Positions 27,105 through 38,050 of a stretch of DNA of 64,000 nucleotides are shown in pieces. Numbering within the stretch: the stretch's first letter is position 1; the number at the start of each line of letters is the position of its first letter. The position numbers were made by a program, and so were the translations under genes. The notes below the pieces were generated by a model. The model was not told the DNA's origin, searched no databases, and worked only from the letters and a program-made list of their open reading frames with translations. Origin of the DNA: Aspidiotus rigidus (Eukaryota > Arthropoda > Insecta > Hemiptera > Diaspididae); NCBI GenBank assembly GCA_035079385.1, contig JAVHKY010000071.1, positions 2,792,001-2,856,000 on the forward strand. The letters are read 5' to 3'.

Positions 27105-27390
27105 TACTTACAGTATACTAGATGTAAAGTAGGCTAAGAAGGTCTGTGACCTAATGTACAGTATACTAGCTTAGTATACTAGGCTTCATTGTACCAGCCA
27201 GCCCTAATGTATATTATACTAGCCTAGTATATTGGCTGAGCTATACTATTTGACATTTTATACTGGGCTTATACGAAGTTCAAGCCTCCTTTATACTAGC
27301 TTCATACTAGGTTCACGCTTCTCTGTATTAGTAGTTTATCCAGGCTCTATTGTACTAGGCTTAAGCGTAGTGCTAGTATAATATACTGCA
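27105..27390. repeat. Degenerate short-unit repeat rich in TATACTAG
   Basis: Variants of AGTATACTAGGCTT, TATACTAGC and CTAGTATA recur about every 15-40 bp over 285 bp. Many are palindromic. It looks like a diverged minisatellite. No gene lies in it. Confidence 0.7.
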
Positions 27391-27559
27391 TGAAGCAGAG
27401 AGAGTGGAAACTTGGAAAATTTTCCTAGAAATGGACAAAATTTCCCGGAAATTACTGAACAAACCTGTGTACCACTCTTGTTCCCCCAAATTACTTATAC
27501 CTCGTGGATGATTTAGAAATATACAAGTACACCTCTGCACGACTCTCTTCCTTCAAATT

Positions 27560-27815
27560 AGTGGTCAAAATATTTCATACGGGACTTATGTTAAATGAAG
27601 AGAGAGGGCGAACGAGCGGAGCGAGTGAGCCCTATGAAAGCCGATAGGCCAAAATATTTCATGTCAAATATATATGCTAAACCAACCCCACGAAAGGTGA
27701 TGCTCGAAATATTTTTCATACCAGACTTAGACGACACCAAAAAGGTGATAGGCCAAAATATATACTATGAGACTTTCGCTCCACGAAAATGGCTCAAAAT
27801 ATTTTTGCCACGAAT
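27560..27815. repeat. Degenerate tandem repeat with CAAAATATTT core
   Basis: Cores occur near 27563, 27647, 27702, 27752 and 27791, often followed by CATA-CRGAC-like text. Spacing is irregular (84 to 39 bp). An open frame of 74 codons across it is just the repeat read through. Confidence 0.5.
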
Positions 27816-27849
27816 GTAAATAACCGCTCCGTAGGCTTTCTCAGAAGCG

Positions 27850-28805
27850 TCACAAAAGGCGTATTATGAGACAAACCAGATCTTTTGTCAACACGTCTGT
27901 TCTCCGCTTGCTGCATCTGGTGCTTGTACGATCGGATCTGGATAGTGCGAGTGTGATATGGGGATCAGTAGGTAAGGGGAAGTTGAAAAAAATTGAACAT
28001 AATTATTCAAAAAATGTTAACAAAATACCTCCATTTTAGAAATTTTGATAATACGATACTTCAATTACTTATTCGGATTGGTCCTGGGTTACGAGTTAAC
28101 TACTTCAAAAGTGAGACGGGAACTTAGTTAATATAATGATAGTGAAGGATATCCTCTGTGTAAAAACTGAGTCGTCGTTCTTACTATAAAAATCTATTTT
28201 TATTCTCCATTCAGAACGAGTAGGTGTAGGGATGTCTTTCAGATTCCTCAGCGCAGAACGCCGCAATTTGCTTCTGCTCCAGTGCTTCGTGCCCTGTCCC
28301 TATTGAACCGTGTTGTTAAAGAAGACCGCGCAATTGACATATATTTTTTGACAGTAGAAAAATGTTAGGTATCAAGGGGACGATAGTTCTCATGAACTCG
28401 AAAACAAATTAATAATGCTTATTTGTTCATTATTCATTTTTTTTTTTTTTTTTTTCATATCATAGTTTATTCTTGTCCGCACCCCTATGATCGAATGGCC
28501 TCCATATATCTGTAATTATTTATATCGATTTATTTATTTATTTATTTATTTTTTTTTTTGGTTTTTATTGTTTATTCTTTGAAATGATTGGTTTGTGGAA
28601 GGGGTTGGGGGATTGGACATGGGACCAGGGTTAAGGTGGCTAGGGGTGGACATATCATCACTATTGTTTCATTTTATTTTGTTTGTATTGTTTCTCTATT
28701 ATTTGTATTTTGTTCTAACTCTTTTTTTTTCTCGTTTATAGTGCCCTCCTGTCATTGGGAGGTCGGCTGTTGGAAAGCACTCTAATAATATAAATAAATG
28801 AAATA
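27850..28805 (+). mobile_element. 5'-truncated non-LTR retrotransposon (LINE), C-terminal RT region and 3' UTR
   Basis: The + strand reads SVLRLLHLVLVRSDLDSASV, then IWGS, the region downstream of the RT palm in jockey/I-type LINEs. After stops and frame changes it reads FRTSRCRDVFQIPQRRTPQF, then APVLRALSLLNRV, a C-terminal motif of such proteins, ending near 28376. A 3' UTR follows with GTCATTGGGAGGTCGGCTGT and an AATAAATAAATG-type tail near 28785-28800. Several stops show it is dead. Confidence 0.7.
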
Positions 28806-29286
28806 AATATAAATATATTTTTATTATATACCTTATATATTACATTACCGTATACTTATTACGGCATATAAATAAAGTTCCATATTTTTTAAAAATAAAA
28901 TTGTAAGTAAAAGTTTAAATTGACACAAAACGACTTTTTTCTCAGAATGAGGGAGGAAAGGCGACAAGCTAGGGTGCCAACACCTGGTTGTGCCACATGC
29001 ACGAAAAAGCTAGTCTCGCCACTGCATTATTATGAGTTAAATATGTGTCTTTTAGAAATAAAATGATTAGAAGTACACAAAAGTATTCGTACAAAAATTG
29101 AAAAAATAGGAATTTTAATCACAACCCACAAAAACTGTACCACTAACATATTCTACGAACTGAGTAGACAAGTTTCAACATATTCTAATAACTGCTTTTG
29201 AGAATCAATATTGTAATGATGTAGGCACCTGGAACAATAATGAAAAACTCGAATAAATTTATACATCTATTTGAACGTCTTCCTAC
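28806..29286. other. No gene recognised
   Basis: AT-rich sequence between the LINE tail and the hAT MITE. I see nothing specific in it. Confidence 0.4.
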
Positions 29287-29632
29287 CAGGGCTGGGCACG
29301 GATCAGATTGCGGATCACGGGTCAAAAATTGGCGATCCGTGATCCGTATTGGATCATATTTTTTGCGCGTTTTCATCAAAGATGATTCGGATCAAGCAGC
29401 GAGATGATTAGCTTCTGATCCGTACATGAAAATGACAACAAAAAAATAAAAATAAAAACAAGAAAAGATGTATCATAAATTGCTGAGTACGGATCACGGA
29501 TTAGAATTTCCGCGAGCCGTATCCAAATCATTTTTTCATTCCAGATCCGGGATCCGAGATGATCCGGATCATTGGAAACAATTTTCTGATCCGCGATTCG
29601 GATCATTTTTTTGCGATCCGTGCCCACCCCTG
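29287..29632. mobile_element. hAT-type MITE with perfect 8-bp target duplication
   Basis: Ends CAGGGCTGGGCACGGATC and, reverse-complemented, CAGGGGTGGGCACGGATC. Flanking CTTCCTAC at 29279-29286 and 29633-29640 is identical. The inside is full of GATCCG repeats. 346 bp, no coding frame. Confidence 0.93.
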
Positions 29633-29640
29633 CTTCCTAC

Positions 29641-31118
29641 AAATTTTGTTTTCCCAACCCACTATGTTTAGGAGGTGCCACCATCGTAACTTCATTTTAG
29701 TCAATTTTTTCATTTCGTCGTAGAGACATTCTTCTAAAATTGCCATACTTCAATCCAAATATTACCAATCAACGAAATGAGAGTTGTGAAACAGTAATAT
29801 CTGTTCCGCTTTCACAACTCATAAATTTTTCTGAAATGGAGTTACAAAGTCTTAGTACAGAAGTTGTGTTGAATTAAAGCTCATAATAATATACTGGCAC
29901 ATCCATTCTGGAAAGGAATAAGATTTCTATTCGCCTGGGAGTCTACCGAATCCAGATTTGCCAAATTCATGACTTTTTTATAACCTTCTCATGACTTTTC
30001 TGACGTTTTTCATTACTTTTTTTTGTTTTTTTTTTCACAACTTTACAATACTTTTTTGAAGTGATGATATTACTTATTAGTAGAGCGACAGACTGCGAAA
30101 AAGAGGCTATTAGTGAAGGAGCACGTACATTGGTATGCCAAAAGAAAATTTTAGAGATGGGGAGCCCCTCGACATTTGCCATAGAGGGGGGGGGGGGCGG
30201 TGAAGGGACGATTTTTAAGGTTCCGGCCTCTTATGTAAAAGTGATATGAGCTATTTCGGCGTTTTGGGGACGATTTGCTTTCATGATCCAATAGCGAGAA
30301 TTTCCGTAAATTTCAAATTTGAAAATTTCTAAATTTTTTTTTTTAAATACGTAAAAATAACCGTTTTTCTTTTCTAGATCAGATACATTATTCAAGATTA
30401 AATTCTCTGTATGATATTCTAGTAGTAGAGGCCAAATCTGAAATTCAACTTATATACGAGCCATTCAAGTCGACATGGGGGAAAACAGGAGGTACCGCAA
30501 GTTGTCTAGTTTCGAGGATTTTCCATGGTTTTTACACGTTTTTTGAATATTTTCATCTCTAAACAAAATGTGAGGAATTTTTAAGCATTAAAAATTGCAG
30601 ACATGGTGTCCGGAAACTTCAAACAATAAATTTATACGTAATTGACTTTGATTGGCATTTGAGGAGTCACATATGTAATAGGTTTTTTCCGAAGCATATT
30701 TCAGAAATCTTCAGTAATGAAATAGATTTCAAAATTTTCATCACAAGAACCTGTTCTTAAAACAACGAACTATATTGTCGACACGTTCATAACAATACAC
30801 GTACTGATAAGAAAAGGATAAGAAAATCTGTTTCTTGTAACGTAAGCAGCTACTCATAGAAATGATGGGAGTTTTTAAAAAATTAAGTTCATCTCAAAAC
30901 TAATCTCCGATCCCCAAGAAATTGCAGGCGCATATCGTCAAATATCACACTATAATCTTCCTAAGTTTCAAAAAAATCCAACGGGCAGTTTCGGAGGAGT
31001 TCCATGGACAAAAAAATCTTATATAAATAAATGCATGGCGGGTGTAATACCTCACTTTTCCAACGAGAAAAGTACAACAAATTATGGTGGCTCATTTTCA
31101 TTAGTTACCGGTACTCAC
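29641..31118. other. Downstream part of the PPPDE gene region, no exon identified
   Basis: The C-terminal exon(s) of the - strand PPPDE gene should lie here or beyond, but I could not identify one. A block near 30970-31030 (AGTTTCGGAGGAGTTCCATG) recurs at 32549-32590, and GGGTGTAATACCTCACT at 31037 recurs at 34995, so repeat relics are present. Confidence 0.35.
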
Positions 31119-31241
31119 TTGTCGTGCATTCGTTGACCAAAACAACGATATTCGCAAGGAATACTCCGACCGGTCAAGATTTGGCAAAGTTGTTCGGCAA
31201 ATGAATGACAGTTCCTGCTGAAGATATCGTACAACTCTCGT
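31119..31241 (-). CDS. PPPDE-domain isopeptidase, exon with catalytic Cys
   Basis: Fourth recognised exon in gene order. Acceptor ATCTGCAG, donor CGACAA/GTGAGT (- strand). It completes a Lys codon with the previous exon and reads RELYDIFSRNCHSFAEQLCQ, then ILTGRSIPCEYRCFGQRM. PPPDE proteins have NLF.HNCN.F...V..FLTG..IP at this point; the Cys of RNC is the expected nucleophile. The next exon was not found, so the C-terminus is missing. Confidence 0.75.
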
Positions 31242-31327
31242 CTGCAGATTGATGAATTGAACAATGATTGAAGTTATGAAACTTGCACGTTTTTCTTGAC
31301 TTAGACGTAATAATTCATGTCACAAAC

Positions 31328-31437
31328 TTGAATACGTTCTCTTCATAAAAGACCAAACATTCGTATAATGTTCTCTTTGAAATATGTGTCCATCCCAAAT
31401 CTATAATTTTCAGGGGTACCCCAAGTGTTGTATTGAC
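31328..31437 (-). CDS. PPPDE-domain isopeptidase, middle exon
   Basis: Acceptor TTATTTGTAG, donor TTCAA/GTTTGT (- strand), 110 nt. It reads NTTLGVPLKIIDLGWTHISK, then RTLYECLVFYEEN. This fits the G(T).LG.P...IDLG.T.I....F..YL stretch between the two catalytic motifs of PPPDE proteins. It starts in phase 0 and ends in phase 2, matching both neighbours. The following intron is only 86 nt. Confidence 0.75.
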
Positions 31438-31740
31438 CTACAAATAAGAAGAGCAAATGAATGATGAATTACAGCGAGAAGCATTAGCACAAATTCAAAT
31501 AAATACGACTTCCTATACACTTATCAAGTCATTAGCTTCGTTACTTATTTGTATAAGCGAGCTAACTCAAGATTTTGAGATTTTCTTCTACTTGATGAGT
31601 TGGTATTCACAATTAATCTAGCAGATTAGTACATCAGGTTTGAAGATCCCAGAAAAGCCTTTTCCTGAATAATCATTCTGCTCAAATATGGTATACGACA
31701 GAATTAATTAATTGGAGCGAAAATGAAGGTAAATTAAGAA

Positions 31741-31945
31741 GTAGCGACGACCCGCCCAATTTCCCGAATCCGTTTTCTCGAAAGCAATTTTTCCGAGAGC
31801 ATTTATCCCGAAAGTCTAATTTCCCAAACCCAAATTCCCGAAGCCGAATACCCAAAAACCCGTGTTCCCGAATGTCTACTTTCCCAAATTCCAATTTCCC
31901 GAACGTCCAATTCCCCGTAAGCGAATTTCCTGAAAATAAAATATT
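31741..31945. repeat. Minisatellite, about 15-bp unit AATTTCCCGAANNC
   Basis: About 13 diverged units of TTTCCCGAA plus about 6 bases. On the - strand the 15-bp period keeps an open frame giving pentapeptide-like repeats (FGKLE, FGKVD, FREHG, LREFG, FGKLD, FRENG). It lies in the PPPDE intron; I infer a non-coding minisatellite. Confidence 0.85.
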
Positions 31946-31966
31946 GTTTTTGAAAAAACTTTTCAT

Positions 31967-32777
31967 TCCAAAAATTAATTGTTTGCGAACAGTGATTCTC
32001 TAGGCTAAACGTAGATTGTAGCCAAGAGTTCTAAGATACCTACTCCAAAATGTTGTCGTTCCTCTTATATTCTGCACACATATTCCTGAACGAAAGCTCG
32101 TACCCTCTTCTGAAGTTCCAACCACACATTCTTGAGGCCGGATTCAATTTTTCTGCTCAGCGAGAATTCGGCAAGACTTATTGCCGTGTCTTCCTGTTCT
32201 TTCTAAATCTCGCTCAAAAACGTATACTTACATACCGGGATGATGTTTCCCAATAAGTATGGCAAACCGGTTAATATGCCACTCTTTGGACGCATTGTTT
32301 TTCTTGTGTGCGTCCTCAATAGCTGAGTGATAATGGTTACCAGAGGAGAACAGAATACTTCAGTGTAACCTGCGACCGCAAGTTGGTACGCTCTAGCCAG
32401 TCTGCCGTGAACATAATATTATGTGTTTGCGAAGTACCTATAGTGCAATTCATAGGGAACTTCATCGTTTAGTACAGGAAGAGCTGTCGGTACATCTTCA
32501 GGTGGTACATATGCCAGTGCCACTCCAATCGTACTAATTCAAATCCATCAGGTAGTTTCGGAGGAGTTCCACGGACAAAAAAATCTTATACATTATAATT
32601 GATATATATATATTTATATTTATATTTATATATGTAGGTAAGAACGCTTTACCGTTCTCACAAAGTTTTGTGTTGGTAGCGTTGCATGGATACTCGCAGC
32701 CAGGTTTGGTACCTGCATCTGTTATAAGGTAGATAAGAGTAGTAGATAGTCGTCAATTGATTTCACGTTTTGTACGT
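31967..32777. other. PPPDE intron, no exon recognised
   Basis: Holds a second copy of the AGTTTCGGAGGAGTTCC block (32549-32590) and a short TATATATTTATATTTATA tract (32602-32632). Otherwise unrecognised. Confidence 0.4.
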
Positions 32778-32785
32778 GTGTCGAG

Positions 32786-33083
32786 CTTTGACTATAATTA
32801 TAGTACTTCGTATGGACTGATACAACGAACGCGTTCAGCGAAGCAGGTACCGTGCGGCAAGGGAGGTAACTTGTAGGATAAAAGTAAGGAGGATTGCATC
32901 CAGCGTTGACGGCAAACCCATAGCCCCTTGACGAATTGTGTTGCGTTGTGAACGCAGCCTGCTCAACAATTATCCCTGAGCAAGTGTATTCCCTCTGCTT
33001 CCCTTCCACACATATTAGCTTCATTCTACCCACTCGCAGATGCCTTGTCAAGTCAGTCCATACAAAGTACTATATAGTCAAAG
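32786..33083. mobile_element. TIR element, 298 bp, 8-bp target duplication
   Basis: CTTTGACTATA...AGTACTTCGTATGGACTGA at the left is mirrored by TCAGTCCATACAAAGTACT...TATAGTCAAAG at the right. GTGTCGAG (32778-32785) and GTGTTGAG (33084-33091) are an 8-bp duplication with one mismatch. A second, disrupted copy in the opposite orientation starts at 62781. Confidence 0.8.
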
Positions 33084-33161
33084 GTGTTGAGGTACCGGGA
33101 AAACGGAATGCTGGAAAGACTTGGAGCACCGGTAAACGATCAGCCGATATTCTTACATATA

Positions 33162-34887
33162 TCTAATATATAAAGTTGAATGTTTGTCTGTATGTATGTA
33201 CGTCCATAACTTTTGAACGCCTTCACCTATCAACTTGGAATTTTTGTTGAAAAAATTCGCTTTATTTGGGTCAGGTTTTTGAATAAATTTCGACGTTCTG
33301 ACTCCCTCCAGGTGGAGTAGGGAGCGAAAAAATTAGGGAAAAACGGGCATTATCGAGTACTTAAACTGCTTCTCGCTGTACCTTAGACGTACGCGCGTTA
33401 TTCCAACCCTTCAAACGCGTAGAGTGGGGCCGTTTTAAAAATTAAGTTATCGCGATAACTCGAGTTTTACTCATTTTTATGAAAAATTGAAGAGAACAAA
33501 AATTGTTGCACCTGTAATTTCCTTTCGAATGAGCCCGATCCCAGATTTTTAGCAGGAAATTTTGTGACTACAGTATTCGCTGTACTCTCATAATACGTAG
33601 GTAGGTAGTTATTTTATTCGCAGTTTTAAAACCACCTACATACAGGGTTTTACATATCCGGTACCGGTACCTACCTATCTCATACAGGAACCAATATCTA
33701 GACACGCACTGCACTGCGTGTGGGCTAACGGAAATGACTCTTTTGTTACCTGTTGTCTGTGTATTTTCTTAGAGACTGGTAAAATGTCAATGGATTTGTC
33801 TGTATTCTGCTGCGATACAGGCTTCACGCGTTAAGTCAGCTCTCAAGTAAATTAGTGTGTCATGTAATTTGGTAATTTTAATTTTTGCGCGACTCCGATC
33901 CATTCTTAATAATTTATTATCTCTTGGTTATGGAAACTTTTAACCTCTTTTTCACGCTTTGCATGCTAACCATTTATAAACATACCAGAATACAGTTTGT
34001 GTATGTTGAATTCTGCCACTCCCAAGTCTGGAAAATGAAAATGTGAGGGAAATGGTTCATCTTACATCTTAAGCGCATTTTTCAATTTTTTCAACCTTCT
34101 CTTTTTCTTTACTCTATGTATGTTATCATTAGAGACCGGATTCTTCGGCGATAAAAAATTGAAAATTCGGCATAGAAAGTAGTACTTTCGGCATTATTCG
34201 GCAAAAACGTAGTAAAGTCCTATAAATAAAAAAAAAAAAGGAGAAGAATAGTAGCAAATGTGTATTTTATTGAAATTTTTTTTAAAAGAATAGTAGCAAA
34301 TGTGTGTTTTATTGAAATTTGTAGGACTTCTTCTCTTATCTAATCAAGTCTCCCCAGTCATGATTCATGAAAACTCGTGAAAGAAACGCGACCGCCGTCG
34401 CGGTATAATTTCAAATATTGTACGTACGACGATAAAAAAAAGTATAATATCTAGTTTCTTCTCCGGAGAGCTCTTTCAAATGCTTAAATCTTCATTGATA
34501 CTGTTAATTTTTCTTTAAAAGGACACTTTCGTTTTTTTCGGCGTTTTTCACTATTTTCGGCATTTATTTCATTCTCAGCATTTTTCAGCAAAATAAAAAT
34601 TTTTCTCTAGGCCCCCCTCGATATGAAACGCACTCATACATCATCAGCCCTTCTCTATCATTCAGCAGAACGAAAGCAGAAATGCCGGGGAATCCCGTCT
34701 CTAGTTATCATTCTCGGTGAAGATGAAGTAGGCTTAACAGTATAAAATTTTTGAAAAACGTAGCAAAAAATTCATCTGAATTCCAAGATACCTACAAAAC
34801 ACACATACCTACAAGATACAGATACCTATAAAACACAGATATCTACTCGACACACAGCTAGCGGTCAGGCGCGCCGCCAACCGCTAA
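33162..34887 (+). mobile_element. Non-autonomous Helitron (H4), 1.73 kb
   Basis: The left end TCTAATATATAAAGTTGAAT, preceded by A, is a typical insect Helitron 5' terminus. The right end is a hairpin-forming AGCGGT...GGCGCGCC...ACCGCT followed by CTAA (34884-34887) and T, fitting the 5'-TC...CTRR-3' rule and A/T insertion. No coding region. A hAT MITE is nested inside. Confidence 0.72.
34140..34703. mobile_element. hAT-type MITE with perfect 8-bp target duplication
   Basis: Ends TAGAGACCGGATTCTTCGGC and, reverse-complemented, TAGAGACGGGATTCCCCGGC. GTTATCAT flanks it at 34132-34139 and 34704-34711. 564 bp, nested in Helitron H4. Confidence 0.92.
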
Positions 34888-35429
34888 TATATACATATAA
34901 GGAAACCGGAAAATTTTTTTATGCTAGTTGTGATCTAGGACCTCTAAAACGCTGAGAAAGTTCATTGCCCCCTCCCCCCCATTCACCTTGCTACGGGTGT
35001 AATACCTCACTGCTCTAGTTAGAAAAGTCGGTGAAACGTTGTACTTATAATGAATGTTGTGCACATATAGTTTTACTAAAATCACAGTATTAAATGAAGT
35101 GAAAAAATAGAAAGATTTTTTTCCGAGGTAAGATGTTTTGTTAAGCGGTTTTTCCACCACTCAAATAAAACTCAAAAATTTAATATTATTTTCCAAACTT
35201 AGGTAACGAAAGTGAACAAATTGAAGGCAACGAAAATCGCGTTTATCATAGGCGTCGATACACGGTGCGAAAGTAGCAGTACAGGGTGCGAAAATATCTT
35301 ACAGTACGGGGCTCGCTTCGCTCGTGTCGTAAACATTGAACTCTTGCGATATTCTTTACTTTCGCTGCCCGTACAATAATATACTATTTCTAAAAAAATA
35401 GAAAAAAAACAATATTTTTTTTTTTGTAT

Positions 35430-36406
35430 TTATTCATTTGCTCTGAGGCACTTATTTTGAAAACGCTGTATTTTCTCGCGGTTACTCTTCGATGCAGTTC
35501 CCCATAATTCAATGCCATATGTCCATACCGGCTTCAGTATGATTTTGTAGACCAGTAATTTGTTGTACAACGATAATTTGGATCTGCGACCAATCATCCA
35601 GTTTAGTTTCCGGTACTTGAGGTTTAATTCATCTCTCTTGGTTGTTAGATGTTTCTTCCATGTTAGTCTTCGATCAAGATAGAGACCTAGGTATTTTACA
35701 TTATCTCGTTCTGGTACTATCTCGTTGTTGAGCGTAACAGGTGGGCAGTTGCCTTTTCTCATAGTGAATGTTGTATGCACCCCTTTTCTGATGTTGGTTT
35801 TGATGCGCCATTTTTCCAGACAGCTTTTTATTTTTCCGAGATGTCTCTGCACAATATCAGAGGCTACATTGTTGTTTTCGCTGATCCCTAGGATAGCTGT
35901 ATCATCAGCGAATGTGGCGGTTGTTACGAACTCGGTCTCTGGTAGGTTCGAGGTATAGAGTGTATAGAGCAGGGGTCCTAAGACGCTACCTTGCGGAACA
36001 CCCGCTTTTATTTCTTTGAAGGTAGACATTTCTTCGCCTTGCTTCACGAACATAATTCGGTTTTCTATGTATGATTTAAGTAGGATATAGTACGGGTTTG
36101 GTAGTTGCTGCTTTATCTTCTAAAGTAACCCTGCATGCCACACCTTATCAAAGGTGGCCCCTATGTCTAGGAATACAGCGGAGCAGTATTTTTTATTTTC
36201 GAGGACCATTTCTATTTTATTAACAATTCTGTGCACCTGTTGCACTGTTGAGTGCTTTTGCCTGAAACCAAATTGGTGTTCAGGTGTTTCTAGTATCGGT
36301 CTTATTCTGATAGCCAAGATTTTTTCAAATACTTTGCTTAGGGCCGGGAGTAAGCTGATAGGTCTATAGGAGCTTGCTTTATTTGGTTCTTTGCCAGGCT
36401 TGGGGC
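35430..36406 (-). pseudogene. Jockey-type LINE reverse transcriptase, inverted 5' segment
   Basis: The - strand reads PGKEPNKASSYRPISLL, FGFRQKHSTVQQVHRIVNKI, SAVFLDIGATFDKVWHAGLL, then TAG at 36118-36120. It continues in the same frame with YYILLKSYIENR, VPQGSVLGPLLYTLY, the catalytic FADDTAI and YLGLYLDRRLTWKKHL, to QNKCLRA. This covers RT palm and thumb. The 3' side stops near 35430 at an A-rich run on the - strand. The segment sits head to head with the C-terminal piece of the same protein at 36407. Confidence 0.9.
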
Positions 36407-36595
36407 TGGTACCATCGAAACTACGAGATCCACGACTATCTGCAGGTCAACAGCGTTGAAGATGAAATCAAACGTCACAGTGCAAGCTACCAAAATCGTC
36501 TCCACGAACACCAAAATAACCTGGCTCTCGAATTACTAGATAATAGCACAACTACTAGGCGCCTTAAGCGCACTCACGTACTTGATCTCACTTAA
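36407..36595 (+). pseudogene. Jockey-type LINE, C-terminal piece in opposite orientation
   Basis: The + strand reads WYHRNYEIHDYLQVNSVEDE, then SASYQNRLHEHQNNLA and NSTTTRRLKRTHVLDLT, stop 36593-36595. WYVRN-x-x-IH-x-DL is what normally follows ...FQNKCLRxxTNAP in jockey-clade proteins. The inverted segment at 35430 ends precisely there, so the two pieces were adjacent in the parent element. Confidence 0.85.
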
Positions 36596-36761
36596 ATGAA
36601 CATAAAAAGGGTATGCTTAATGAAGCATATCACTTTAATAACGTAATAGTAGATTACTGTACAGTACCCTATTTTATTGTATAGTGGTTCGGTAATTTTG
36701 TCAGTTGGAGCATGGCCACACTGCAGCGTACTGCACGTCGTGTAAAGTGCTTTATTTTTCT

Positions 36762-37223
36762 CACGGTATAAGATGAAGAGGTAGTGACAGGAACGTATTC
36801 TGACTGTGGTAAACACTGTCCGTGGTTTTGTAGTAGTTCTGAACATCCCGAGCGCAGCGCTCGTGATGAAAGTGATGGGTAATGTACAGAGTCTCATGGG
36901 AACGCCGCTACTTTCAAAAAATTATTGTAGGATTAGGAATCAGCCGACGCATTTGATATTTGGCATAAAAATACCATTTAATCTACTTTATAAAATTTTG
37001 AAAGAATCATCCTTCTAAGTAAATTCTTGGATTTTTTATAATTATTGGAAATTTCATCAATACTATGGTACCAACGGTAACGTCTCGGCGCAGGTGGGGT
37101 GTAGAAGGAACAGGAAAACAGCCCGAGTATTCTCTGCAAACCTAGCGGAAGTTTGTACGTACAATTTCAGAACTGCGGACACGATTTGAGCATTGTGTCA
37201 TTACCTCTTCATCTTATACCGTG
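36762..37223. mobile_element. Mutator-like MITE, copy 1
   Basis: Ends CACGGTATAAGATGAAGAGG in both orientations, 462 bp. ATTTTTCT flanks it on both sides. A copy over 90% similar by eye lies in the opposite orientation at 52246-52707. No transposase. Confidence 0.88.
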
Positions 37224-37882
37224 ATTTTTCTAGACAAATCAAGACATCCACATCAGCCAATCATAGCGACGTTACAGCGCCGCACCACTGTTTACTCGCG
37301 TGCAACGTAAAACACAACTTACATTCGCACAAACAGTGATGATACAACGTACTTACCGAAACACTATACAATAAAGTAAATAATCAAGCATGTACTTATA
37401 ATCTTAGGATTGATTGTACCATAAAAATAAATCGTTAAAAAAAAAAAAAGAAAAAAAAAAAAAAAATTATCAATTTGAATTGAAAAGTTGAGCATGAAAA
37501 CGAGAAAAAGTGCCCAAAGGTCCGGGAAAAGTGTCCGGTATTTAGAGTGCCCGATATTTTGAGGTTTTTCCATGTTACAAACGAGGTCGAAATGTTCCCG
37601 TTCCCGAAAAAGTGTCAGTTATTTAGTGGAGTCCGTTAAGTGGGTTTTACTGTACTAGAGACGGTCATCCGTTAACTAATATAGAAAATAAAAAAGTAAT
37701 TCTGAAAGTCAGAAGGAAACGGTCAACAACTTTGGGCGTATACTACCAGACAAGTTGTTCGCACAGAAAAAGATTCTGACGAACTGGAATTTGATTTAAG
37801 CTCAGATATTTCAAGCAAAAAAAAAATCAGTTCATAACTACTTGATAGTTTGAGTTACATTGGTCAATTAGAAAATACTAAC
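37224..37882. other. PPPDE intron flank, with a single pogo-like terminus
   Basis: Apart from a poly-A tract at 37436-37465 the only feature I see is GTCCGTTAAGTGGGTTTTACTG at 37627-37648. Its reverse complement starts CAGTAAAACCCACTTAACGG, which looks like a Tigger/pogo terminal repeat. No matching left end was found, so it is a relic at most. Confidence 0.35.
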
Positions 37883-37962
37883 TTGCAGACCTTTTTCTCC
37901 ATATGAATATTCTCGTCCAAACACGACAATGGATGTGTGCCAAAGTGCTTCAAAATCGAATT
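37883..37962 (-). CDS. PPPDE-domain isopeptidase, exon with catalytic His
   Basis: Acceptor TTAACTAG, donor CTGCAA/GTTAGT (- strand), 80 nt. It reads FDFEALWHTSIVVFGREYSY, then GEKGLQ. WHTSIVV and FGREYxxG are the hallmark first catalytic block of PPPDE (DeSI-1, DeSI-2) proteins; the His is the general base. It is separated from the next exon by a 6.4 kb intron packed with transposons. Confidence 0.82.
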
Positions 37963-38050
37963 CTAGTTAATAAAAGACACATCTTTTATAAAAATGAACT
38001 ACCTCAAGTAAACAGAAGGATTCTTTGTTGATGGAAAAATGACACTTTAC

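Noticed and set aside
27595..27819. 74-codon frame on the + strand
   Set aside because: It is a read-through of the degenerate CAAAATATTT repeat.
37627..37648. Pogo/Tigger element
   Set aside because: Only one terminal-repeat-like end is present; without a partner end it is at most a relic and is noted as such.
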